64,000 nt of DNA from Nilaparvata lugens. Lineage: Eukaryota; Arthropoda; Insecta; Hemiptera; Delphacidae. Made by a program: the position numbers and the translations under genes. Under the pieces are notes generated by a model. The model was given only the letters and a program-made list of their open reading frames with translations, ran no database searches and had not been told where the DNA came from. The stretch spans positions 38,633,113 through 38,697,112 of the forward strand of contig NC_052508.1 in the NCBI RefSeq assembly GCF_014356525.2, written 5' to 3'. Each line of letters opens with the position of its first letter. Position 1 is the stretch's first letter. Positions 1 through 10,671 of this stretch are shown in pieces.

Positions 1-644
1 GGGCTACTCGTTTTGCTGATCTGTGGTCACTCAGTTTATGATAATAATAAATAAAAAAATAAACAAAGATTACTATTTAGAATTATGGATCTTACTTTAC
101 CTTAACAAAAGTCCCTTGGCCTGCTCTTCAAAGGTCCAGTTAAAACACTCCTGAATTTAAAATAAAAAAATATTTAAAAAAAATCTGCCAGTTGATTGAA
201 TCAAAAACACCAGCTCTCCCTTTAAGATTCAAATCGTGAAAATACAATTATGTAGGTTTGAACTGCCCGGACTGCGACAGCATATAATTAAATTCTCAAG
301 ACAGAATCCTTCAGGTAACCAATGCCTTAACTCAACAACTCACTTCACAGACGGTTCAAGTATATGGGCCTCAAAAGAAAAATTCAAAATCTATTTATGT
401 GAAAAACAAATGCAGCCTTGATTCACAGACCAAAAGTCAACTCACTCTTGTTTGTATAGCATGGAGCTGAAACCCATAATATTGCCTTCACGAAACATGA
501 TAAAACATACATTTTATCTTATTTGTACATTGGAGATCTTCTCGATTTATCAATTATATTTAATAATTAAATCTGCGACCAAATTTTCAATTCACAAAAA
601 ATATTTCAAAAAATGAATAGGTTTTGATGTCATGTATGACAAAT
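1..644. other. Non-coding AT-rich sequence
   Basis: No reading frame here looks coding; the only frame, near 236-421, has no recognisable motif or splice context. I see no repeat structure or RNA gene. Confidence 0.5.
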
Positions 645-841
645 TTTATCATAAAAGTCAAATTTCCTTTTAATCCTACAACCCTGAAACTTTTTTAGCA
701 CTACTAGGATATTGGGGATGATATTCTACATCCATTTATGACGTTGAATTGGAGATTTGAGAAAGTTGCAATTTTACAAGAATTGGCAACCTTGTAATTT
801 ATTCAGATGGAGGGCCAAGTCTAAACTTATTTTACACAGAC
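645..841 (+). repeat. Dispersed repeat, copy 1 (inverted partner at 9967-10156)
   Basis: About 190 bp that recurs in opposite orientation at 9967-10156. The shared stretch includes the sequence around CACTACTAGGATATTGGGG and the block ATGGAGGGCCAAGTCTAAAC. A shorter third copy of the last 60 bp lies at about 1735-1800. No coding potential is seen. It is probably a short non-autonomous element; the class is unknown. Confidence 0.7.
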
Positions 842-983
842 TATACAAGAGCCACTATCTTTTTAGCATTCAGTAAAATAATATCCAGTTTCACTGTATA
901 TATGATAAGGAGGAAATCGATTGATTCTCTTCAAAAAGATTTACCTTCCCCTGTTATTATGTATGTGTATTTTTGTCGTGATT

Positions 984-1121
984 TTATTTTCTTTGCTTGA
1001 TAGGCCTATAATACAAAATGATAAGTGAAGCAAAAAAGAGCAAAACTAAAATCGTAATGATTTTGGAATAATCTCCATGACCTTTTGGAAGAAACTTTGT
1101 AGCTGAATCTGTTTCTTGAAT
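984..1121 (-). CDS. Predicted 3'-terminal exon with C-terminal membrane anchor
   Basis: On the minus strand a good acceptor (pyrimidine-rich, ending TTTTCAG) at 1122-1123 opens a 45-codon frame ending in TAA. The peptide starts IQETDSATKF and contains a hydrophobic stretch of about 18 residues (IITILVLLFFASLIILYY) followed by a short basic tail (RPIKQRK). That is the layout of a tail-anchored or type II membrane protein end. It enters in phase 0. It could be the last exon of the minus-strand coiled-coil gene at 10.7-12.8 kb, but the exons in between are not secured, so the link is inference. I do not recognise the family. Confidence 0.45.
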   Translation of the reverse strand: MQETDSATKFLPKGHGDYSKIITILVLLFFASLIILYYRPIKQRK

Positions 1122-2552
1122 CTGAAAACTTGAAATGCAAGAAATGCTGTTGATTTTATCATTTTCATTCATAGGTAGTTCACTTGGACATACTTGGACA
1201 TATGGTACGATTCAATCGCTTGAAAAAATCAAGAGATTGAAGATATTCTCCTCATATTCACGATCTCGGTAGTTCTAAGATGGAAAACAGTAGTTGAAGA
1301 TAAATATTTAATGCAACTGAACTTGTATAGGATAGGTACAATTTAGAACCAATCATGAGTTTCTATGATGCATGAGATTTGTTTTAGAGACTCTTAATAA
1401 CCAGTGGAATTGCAAAAAAATGGAAAAACTGAAATCGTCACTTTTTTCAATTGGTTGTAACTTTCTAATGGTATGGAAATCGAAAGTATTGTTGATTGGA
1501 GTGAGAAGAGGAGGAAATTCCTCACATCCTTCACTAGATTTTGATTTTCAATCTCAATTATTTCACAAGATATGCAGCATTAAATAAAGAAATTGTTATT
1601 ATTTTGTGTATGGAATATGGGTTGAGGTAAGCTTACAGTGTACACTCAACAAAAAATTTCCCATTTCCTTTACGAACTTGACTCATGAAACATGATTTCC
1701 AACTTCCTTGACAAGCCGAAAAGAATGAGCGTGAGGCAACCCTGTAATTTCTTTGGATGGAGGGCCAAGTCTCAACTTATTTTACATGGACTATAGAATT
1801 TAAGAAAAGTTATGTTGTAGGCTAGGCTACTCATGAATATAGGTATAGTCTCCCATGTTTATTATGAAAATTTCAGAAGAAAAATATCGCAGAGTGTTAT
1901 TAAAAACATGTCTTCTGCTGGAAGAGCTAGCACCTGTTCAAAATTATCTTATTTTTTATTAATTCTCATTATTTGATCCAATACTGAATTGGCGGTTGCT
2001 TGCTTTACTCAAGCAAAAATAACATTTAAAACATAATATTATCCTTCATTATCCTAGGTTATTCATTTAATATTTATAACTTTTACAATCTTCTCATAGT
2101 CATCTTCATTAATATCCTTGAAAACACATTGAAACCAAAGTTTCTATTTGTATGATTAATGTGAACAAATAAATTGATTATTATTATTAATATAATTAAA
2201 AACTTATCTTTTTTTCAAATCATATAATTCACTAGAATACAAATATTATCGTCTACTGTGGAAAAATATTGTTTTTCTGTATCAATTCTTTGCAGATGTC
2301 AAGTTAATTCGCCTAAAATTATATGGTAAGCTATTGTGCAAACTTAATTTTAGTTTAAACGAAAAAATCGGATTTGATTCAAGCTTTAGATTAAACTATC
2401 ATGTATGGCCATGGAGTAAAGAAAACTTAGGTACTCATTGTGGTACGGCCCTAAAAAACGCTCACATAGGTACTGGGGTGTTTCGGTGATTAAACTGTAC
2501 TGGACAGTTGGGCCAAAACTTGTGTTGGATAAGACATCGGTTTCCAATATGA
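1122..2552. other. Non-coding sequence with a partial dispersed repeat
   Basis: AT-rich with no convincing exon on either strand. A 60-bp piece of the dispersed repeat seen at 645-841 is present at about 1735-1800. If the exon at 984-1121 belongs to the minus-strand gene farther right, this stretch is intron. Confidence 0.5.
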
Positions 2553-2951
2553 AGAGGTTACTTACATGACATTACTTCCATTGAAGAGGAGAATTACGAT
2601 AATAATATTCTGCGAGAATATGAAGAAAGATATTTATCATTTACCAATATGCCAGAAGATTTATCTGTTCAAGGAGAGTACTTTGAAAAACTACCTCCAC
2701 ACCATCTACATTGTTACATTTGCAAACCATTAACTGATAGAGCAGACTATTTTGCAAGAAATGTTTATTACTTACATAACTATCACTATCTGCAATGTGT
2801 ATTTTGTAAATATATTGTCGTTGAACCATTTGAAAAAGTAATGCATTTACCGTTTTGTTTATATGCTGATGAGTGTAAGAAAAAAGAAGAAGAAGAAGAA
2901 GCACATCATACAGATGAGGCGAAAAAATCACAAGCATACAGTATGATGTAG
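2553..2951 (+). CDS. Small cysteine-containing acidic protein, unknown family
   Basis: An ATG at 2649 opens a 100-residue frame ending just before the large palindrome at 2971. The same frame is open back to a TGA at 2550-2552, and the extra codons are also acidic and coding-like, so the real protein may start earlier through a splice near 2553. Residues counted from the ATG show two CxxC pairs (22-25 and 50-53) and a later C70/C76 with H66, which could bind zinc. A KKKEEEEE run near residues 77-85 ends the ordered part. I do not recognise the family. Its position beside the palindrome, the gene at 3522 and the family remnant at 4211 suggests one element, as inference. Confidence 0.4.
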   Translation, partial: RGYLHDITSIEEENYDNNILREYEERYLSFTNMPEDLSVQGEYFEKLPPHHLHCYICKPLTDRADYFARNVYYLHNYHYLQCVFCKYIVVEPFEKVMHLPFCLYADECKKKEEEEEAHHTDEAKKSQAYSMM

Positions 2952-2970
2952 AAGGTCAATTTTGTCCTCA

Positions 2971-3194
2971 GAGGAGCTGACTGAGCTGAGAGAAGCATAT
3001 CCGATTATTTCATTTCGTCAAATCAACACATGTAAGTTCATTTTTACTTAAATTTTTCTCCTCCGAGGACAAAATTGTCTCCAAGGACAATTTTGTCCTC
3101 GGAGGAGAAAAATTTAAGTAAAAATGAACTTACATGTGTTGATTTGACGAAATGAAATAATCGGATATGCTTCTCTCAGCTCAGTTAGCTCCTC
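2971..3194. repeat. 224-bp near-perfect palindrome (cruciform/hairpin)
   Basis: Arms 2971-3079 and 3086-3194 are inverted copies of about 109 bp with few mismatches, separated by a 6-nt loop (TCCAAG). The tip is a perfect stem containing CTCCTCCGAGGACAAAA. The motif TCCTCCGAGGACAAAA also occurs in tandem in the left arms of the unclassified element at 20.3 and 21.0 kb, which links the two loci. Such a structure could be a terminal hairpin, a replication origin or a MITE; the sequence alone cannot decide. Confidence 0.9.
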
Positions 3195-3521
3195 GACTCG
3201 GTTCAGGTATCATCTCAGCTCAGGTAGCTCCTCGTTCCAGCTCAGCTCCTCGGTTATGCTTTTCTCGATGCAGGTATGTTTCCCTCACGAGAGCACAACT
3301 GTTTATGACACCGAGGAAACCCCGAGTTGTGAGGTGAGAAAATGCTGTGAAAAACAATGAAATATTTAATAACTGTAACCAAATATATATAAGTAGAGTG
3401 CTATAAAGTACAATAAATTATCGCTAGAGTGTGCTTTTCATAATAATAATAAGCTAGAGCAAGGTAATCTGTTAGTAGTGATCTTGTCTTTGCTGATACA
3501 ACATCAAGCTACTGTACTGAG
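3195..3521. promoter_or_regulatory. Probable upstream region of the gene at 3522
   Basis: Begins with repeats of CAGCTCAG/AGCTCCTCG derived from the palindrome arm. A TATA-like stretch (ATATATATAAG) lies at about 3382-3393 and another (GCTATAAAG) near 3400. No initiator can be fixed, so the promoter assignment is weak. Confidence 0.3.
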
Positions 3522-4025
3522 ATGGATAATGTGTTTGGTGCGGCATCAGTGGAGTCTGAGTTAAAGTCTTCAGATTTGTGCGTTCAATTCATTATAGATA
3601 GACATTTTAGTCAATTAAGTGAATACCATTCTGTTCCTTTGGAAAAAATGAGATATCAATATAAATTAAGTGAACTCTTGGACACGCACCTAGATATATT
3701 GCAGCGATTAGCAGAAAAAGGATGGACAAATCTACAATATTTAACTTTTGTGAGAGATTATGAAAAATTAGGAGTTTGGCATAGTGATAACTATAATCAT
3801 ATTCTTGTTTGTGATTTATATGGTACATCATATGATAAATTCTGGGGGAATGGCGATATCCCAGGCTCATGGAAATGTGAGTGTGCAATCCTTAAACAGT
3901 CTATCAATAGAATTAAGAAGGTTATAATAGAAAACAATGCTCATTTAACAGAAGAACAATTAAATCAACTTATCTGGAATTTTTTACGAGTTTCTGCAGA
4001 TGAGACAGGCTTAGAACAGGATTGA
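3522..4025 (+). CDS. Unknown 167-residue protein
   Basis: A clean ATG-to-TGA frame of 167 codons with normal amino-acid composition. The stretch of residues 20-80 is predicted by eye to be helical; a middle part rich in W, Y and D (WHSDNYNHILVCDLYG, about residues 85-101) resembles a folded core. No signal peptide, membrane segment or nucleotide-binding motif is visible. About 185 bp downstream, positions 4211-4312 match the last 34 codons of the large gene family at 17-24 kb, and upstream lies the palindrome. I therefore infer it is a gene of a related mobile or virus-like element, function unknown. A host orphan gene is the alternative. Confidence 0.55.
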   Translation: MDNVFGAASVESELKSSDLCVQFIIDRHFSQLSEYHSVPLEKMRYQYKLSELLDTHLDILQRLAEKGWTNLQYLTFVRDYEKLGVWHSDNYNHILVCDLYGTSYDKFWGNGDIPGSWKCECAILKQSINRIKKVIIENNAHLTEEQLNQLIWNFLRVSADETGLEQD

Positions 4026-4210
4026 CAAAGAAAGATCAAAACATATAAGTGTATGTGTGCAATATTGTAAATAAATGAAATGCATCAACTTTGCTACTGT
4101 AATACATTAGTTTGGTTAAATATTAAAATGTGTTATCTCATTGATGATAGAAAACACTGACAAGATAAGATTCATGTTTGAAAAATGAGGTCCTCTTACT
4201 TCCATGTTGA

Positions 4211-4312
4211 AGGATCTAACATTGATTTGAATTATAAAATTAGAATCAAGCTAGATGTTTTTAAATATACACCCAGTAGGAATAAGGAAAGAGTTACTTT
4301 CTGTATTTGATT
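4211..4312 (+). pseudogene. 3'-end remnant of the 17-24 kb large gene family
   Basis: This stretch is clearly homologous (about 85 percent by eye) to 19563-19659 and 23664-23759, the final codons of the large unclassified gene, including the terminal coding for a [12 protein letters not shown] motif and the stop region. Nothing upstream of 4211 matches the gene, so only its tail survives here. It places this locus in the same element family. Confidence 0.85.
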
Positions 4313-4352
4313 TGTGCATAGATATGGTTCCTCTCTCATTTTTTCTTTCCTG

Positions 4353-5957
<1,605 letters not shown>

Positions 5958-6105
5958 AAGCTGGATTCCCACACTACAGTGAAAATATTATTCCCACGAG
6001 TTCTAATTGAACTATTCACACTCAGGCCATATGAATAATTCTATTTGAACTAATGGGAATTATATTTTCACTGTTCACTATTACTGTTGTCTGGGAATCC
6101 AGCTT
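5958..6105. repeat. MITE-like inverted repeat, 148 bp
   Basis: Ends AAGCTGGATTCCCA at 5958-5971 and its complement at 6092-6105 match exactly; an inner pair (CAGTGAAAATATTATTCCCA near 5977 and its near-complement near 6053-6072) continues the pairing. No open frame of note. A foldback or MITE is the simplest reading. Confidence 0.75.
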
Positions 6106-6237
6106 TATTGTGCAACAAACATTCATACACAGACAGCTGTTTTAAAAGAGATTTTTGTAATCAAATGCCCAGCAATTAGATGGATCGCTAGATGGACTTC
6201 GAGTTGACCTCTGGATTGCATGCTTTTCAATGAAGGT

Positions 6238-6356
6238 GCGAACATGAGCAATTCACTTTTAATCAGCTGACTATATCTGTATTTTTACAGAAACGGTAAG
6301 ATACAGATATAAAAAGCTTGGCATCAGCAGATTAAAAGTGAATCGCTCATGTTCGC
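6238..6356. repeat. MITE-like inverted repeat, 119 bp
   Basis: Left arm 6238-6264 and right arm 6330-6356 are 27-bp inverted copies (GCGAACATGAGC at the outer edge) with one mismatch; the inner ATATCTGTAT/ATACAGATAT words extend the stem. Probably a small foldback element. Confidence 0.8.
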
Positions 6357-6908
6357 GGCGCGTATATCTGTACGCACTTTTATGATTACTTTGTACTGTT
6401 AAAATAAAACTACTAGCCTTATTATTGCACATGCGCGGAGGGTGGTCGATCTGAACGTCACTTCAATTGCTAGATCAAACACTACTACATGGCTACATAT
6501 TTATTGCTACATTCATGACTCATGTCCAGCATAAAAATTCAATAAATTATTGAGACAAGAATGATAATACTGGATTTGATTTGATAAAATATAATGCTAC
6601 GAAAAAGATTTTGTTATCCCATAAAAGTCTTGAAAAATTACATAAATTACTTATGAAATGTTATTTTAAAGAAGCAGTTGCACAGAATGCCATACAAAGA
6701 AGTGAGAAGTTAATTAATAATCTATTGTAATGTACATAATCATTATCTAGTATGCAGGTTGCTGTTTCATATACAGCCTACCTCACACAATAGAAAAACT
6801 TTTCCCTCTCGTAATTTATAATAAATTACATGCTCATCATAAAAGTTCAGTAACATATTGTAAAGAAAATAAAATCTAACAGATAATATTAAAATTATTA
6901 CTTAATTC
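6357..6908. other. Non-coding AT-rich sequence
   Basis: I see no gene, RNA or repeat structure here. Confidence 0.5.
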
Positions 6909-7230
6909 GAAAAAATGATTTTTTGCTAAAAAACACGAATAAAATAAACAAAAATTTCAATCTATGATAATTCTTCTTGTAGAAGCACAATTGACTACTA
7001 ATAGTAGTAGCCATGATATTGACTTAGTCTTACAAAGTCTAAAATCTTATCATAACTCAACATGAATTTCAAAAAATGATTTTTTGCTAAAAAACACGAA
7101 TAAAATAAACAAAAATTTCAATCTATGATAATTCTTCTTGTAGAAGCACAATTGACTACTAATAGTAGTAGCCATGATATTGACTTAGTCTTACAAAGTC
7201 TAAAATCTTATCATAACTCAACATGAATTT
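6909..7230. repeat. 161-bp tandem duplication, two copies
   Basis: The block beginning AAAAATGATTTTTTGC at 6911 recurs at 7072 with essentially no change, giving a 161-bp period over two units. The near-identity means a recent event or an assembly duplication. Confidence 0.95.
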
Positions 7231-7391
7231 CTGACAAAGAAAATCACTACATTACTTACAATTTTTCATTTCGATACTGACATGTAGTAATAATGTTTAT
7301 TTAAGAGAAAATTTTCCGACTTACAGACTGGAGGATTTTCTAGTTTCACTTTTTGTGTAGTTGACAAGTTGATATTGTGCTAATTATTCAT

Positions 7392-7550
7392 ATTGAATGA
7401 AAAAGACTAAGAAATTGTCAAAAAACCACTGATTTATTGATAATTAGAAAGACCGGTTTCGGTTATTACACCATTGTCAATCTCTGATAAACTGAAATAA
7501 ATCAATAAATCAGTGGTTTTTTGACAATTTCTTAGTCTTTTTCATTCAAT
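7392..7550. repeat. Foldback element with perfect 50-bp arms
   Basis: 7392-7441 and 7501-7550 are perfect 50-bp inverted copies beginning ATTGAATGAAAAAGACTAAG. The 59-bp loop includes GACCGGTTTCGGTTATTAC. No coding content. A MITE or hairpin repeat of recent origin, judging by the perfect arms. Confidence 0.95.
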
Positions 7551-8137
7551 TTTCTAGTTCAATTGAACCCATCCTCAACAGATAAGCTCCAGTCTATAAA
7601 TAGGCAAATTTCCTATTGAATTTAAAATAATGATTGCATGTCAGTATTAAAGTGAAAAATCTCAAGTGAAGTCATAGTTCGTCATGGTTCAATAAACTAT
7701 AATTAGTACATAAGATGTACTGAAGATTTTTCAATATAATTCATTAATCAGCAATTTTGAAAATTACTCGAATCAAATCTCGAAAGTTGAAAGTTCTTGG
7801 AATTAATACAAAAAAACTATTCTTTAACTAATACTTTTCGACACTTTAAAATGGCATTATAAGCCAAAACATGTCTTGTTAATAAAAATATAATGAAAGG
7901 GTACTTTGTTCTTCATTATACTAAACATTATAGTATATAATTATTAAATGAATACTACCTACTATAGGTAGGGTAATTCTACTAGTGACACAAAATGTTA
8001 CTTCTAGTCAGTAAATTAGAAGAAAGTTTTTCTAAGATGGACCAAGTTGGTTTTGGAAGGGATTAACATTAACGTATCCATAATCAAAGGTTTTATTTTG
8101 ATATTTTCTGCAATAGAATCGAGATAAGTTTGTATTA
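7551..8137. other. Non-coding sequence
   Basis: AT-rich with no feature I can support. It ends with the TTA target duplication of the next element (8135-8137). Confidence 0.5.
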
Positions 8138-8690
8138 GGCTGTGTGCAACAGGTTTTTTAGAAACATTTTACTGGTGATATTTTTTGATTTGGATACTGA
8201 GATTTTTAGATACTTTTGATTTTTGTAGGACATTTTTTTATTATTATTACTCTGAGATATGAGCGCCTAAATTTTAAATTTTCGGAACAGATTATCTCAA
8301 ATTTGGTTATAGATCCATTAAATCTTGAACATTAATTCTCGACGCTGTTGTTCAATTAATGAAGAAATTGAGAATTTTAACAATTTTTGTTTGAGTCATT
8401 TTTAGAAAATGAAATAACTATCAAAAATTATAATTTTCAAAAGAAATTTCTCCATTAATATTGAACAATACCGTGAAGAATGTATAAAAATTTAATGGAT
8501 TTATCTGTTACCAAACTTGACATGATCTGTTCCACAAATTTAAACTTTAGGCACTCATATCTCAAAAAGTAATAATGAAAACAAATGTTTCCACAGAAAG
8601 GCTTTTTATTTTGATAGTTTAATAGTATCCAAATCGAAAAACTTTAAAAAAATCACCAGTAAAAAGTTTCCAAAAGCCTGTTGCACAGCC
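8138..8690. mobile_element. PIF/Harbinger-like MITE, 553 bp
   Basis: The ends are imperfect inverted repeats of about 40 bp: left GGCTGTGTGCAACAGG, right complement GGCTGTGCAACAGG, both running into an ACTGGTGAT block. TTA flanks both sides (8135-8137 and 8691-8693), a 3-bp duplication typical of PIF/Harbinger elements. The interior has no transposase frame, so it is non-autonomous. The superfamily call rests on target-site length and is moderate. Confidence 0.75.
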
Positions 8691-8765
8691 TTAAGCAACT
8701 GAGTTTGAAGCCACAATGTTAATCATTCTTTAAATTTAAAGTTATGAAAATAAAAATTATTTTAC

Positions 8766-8798
8766 CTTGAAAATTACTGCTTTACCAAACTTGCTTCC
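8766..8798 (-). CDS. Candidate 33-bp microexon
   Basis: On the minus strand, 33 bases lie between a good acceptor (TTAGGTTCCAG) and a donor (CAAG|GTAAAAT) and read as 11 codons, GSKFGKAVIFK, in phase 0 at both ends. It would join in phase to the terminal exon at 984-1121, but not directly to the exon at 10672-10785, which ends in phase 1. It may be chance. Confidence 0.25.
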
Positions 8799-8869
8799 CT
8801 GGAACCTAATTCAAAAGTACGTAACGATTTGATAGCTAGAATTAGAGGGTGAGGCTCCCTAATATTCAA

Positions 8870-9400
8870 TACCGATTTCAATTTGAATAAAGGTGAACTT
8901 ATTGTCGTCGCAAACAAGATGTCAGTGAAAAATCAATGAAGCCATAATTTTTACACGAAATCTACGTTGTGGCGTCATTATAAACTTTGTACTGGGGGAA
9001 AAATTGTTCCAAAAGACCTTCAAATAAGATCAAGTGCCATCGTGATTGAAGAGCAGATAAACAAAAAATACATCCTATGTTGAAAAAAGTAGTTTTGCCA
9101 GGGATGGATCACAATGAGGTGTATAATCACATATTGAAGGATGAGACCATACTTGATTATGGCAGTTACTTGTGTGTTCGAAATAAAGAACAACATCTGA
9201 AAACATGATAAGAACCAAACTTCGCCAGGTGGTGAAAGTAGCATCGAAAATGAAAGAAATTGATTGTTTCATAAATAATCTTGATGATGCATTTTCACCA
9301 ACTCATTAAGACACATTTGTTGAGGCTACAAACTCAGTGGCAGGCTATGATGGGCAAAACTATTCTGCTCCCTCCTTAATAGGAGAAATAGGATAAAACA
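8870..9400 (+). pseudogene. Decayed C-x2-C/LWRH-type zinc-finger gene
   Basis: Reading across frames, recognisable blocks occur in order: LNKGELIVVAN-like near 8880, then CHNFYTKSTLWRHYKLC near 8955, then DETILDYGSYLC near 9140, MIRTKLRQVVK near 9210, and VAGYDGQNYSAPSLIGEIG near 9345. From memory this order fits a family of uncharacterised metazoan proteins with an LWRHxKxC zinc-finger signature, common in repeat-rich genomes. Stops and several frameshifts make this copy dead. No function is known to me. Confidence 0.6.
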
Positions 9401-9966
9401 TAATCTTTTCTAACCCCTCCTGAATTCATCTTCCTGTTTGTGGTTGTTCAAAAGATGTCTTGAGAAATGGTGCTGAAGCTCATGGCAGAATGGACAAAAG
9501 TATTTTTTATACTATCTCATCGATTCATTTTTTCTTTGATCTCTGATATTCCTGTATCATCTGAAACAAAAAAGCTTTGATTGATTTATTGTGTATTTAT
9601 AAGACTTCACGTCTCACTTATAACCCCATTGATAATATTACTGTATATTAGAATCTGACATGATTTCACAAATAATAATACTAGGGGTATTCACGCTGAT
9701 GTCAAATTATGCAAAGTGTGTTAACGTGCTATTCAAATAACACGAGTAGAACATGAACAAGTAACATGAAAGTATAATTTCACAAGCCAAGAATCAAAAC
9801 ATAAACGAAACGAAATGAGACACATCTGTTTAGCAGACGATAACACATATATTCAGCTATTAGCTTATACTCTACTAGGCTATGCTAAACACGAATATGC
9901 AATTGACTCTCAAATAGTACACTTTTGCTATTTCATTTTACGACTTTATTAGCACACTTAATTTGT
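9401..9966. other. Non-coding sequence
   Basis: No gene or repeat that I can support. Confidence 0.5.
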
Positions 9967-10156
9967 GTAAAATAAGTTGAGACTTGGCCCTCCATCCGAA
10001 GAAAAAACAGGGTTGCCAAATCGTGTGAAATTGCAACTTTCTCAAATTTCCAATTCAACGTCAGAATTGGATGTAGAATATCATCCCCGATATCCTAGTA
10101 GTGCTAGAAAATTTTCAGGGTTGAAGAATCAAAAGGAAATTTAACTTTTATGGTAA
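9967..10156 (-). repeat. Dispersed repeat, copy 2 (inverted partner of 645-841)
   Basis: Reverse complement of 645-841 with about ten differences, including the word CTTGGCCCTCCATC. See the first copy. The two copies lie about 9.3 kb apart in opposite orientation. Confidence 0.8.
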
Positions 10157-10671
10157 AATTGGAAACATCGCGAAAATTTGTTTTTCTTTTGAATATCACA
10201 TCTCTCAGAATCATGGGGCATCGTTATGCGTAATAATTCTATACCAAATTAACGGGGAGAATGTCTCCTTTCTATTGGTGTCTGGATCATTTTTATCCGA
10301 CCTATAATTATTTTTTTAATAATGTTTATGTTCGTCAATGTCGAGACATTCCCAGCAGAAAACAGGAAATTTTCGACATGCTAGAAACTTTTTTGTTTCA
10401 AAAGATAAGTGGGTGGTGAAAGCGAGACAGTTTCTCAGACATTTTTTTTCTTTTTAATGATAAACTGTTATCCACAAAAAAGAAGAAATTGGTAAATTTT
10501 TGAAAAACAATGAAAAATGCATTGTCATTGGGTTCTGACCTATCCTGAAAGTTTCAAGTCTCTAGCTAGTCGGACAGGCATGAACAAAAGTGAGTTGATA
10601 AAACGTTGTAGAATGGTTTCCAACAAGAATAAGAATTCGAAATAATGAAAATATACAAAACTGAAGCTCAC
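10157..10671. other. Intron or intergenic sequence
   Basis: AT-rich and without coding signal. It would be an intron of the minus-strand gene if that gene continues to the left. Confidence 0.4.
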
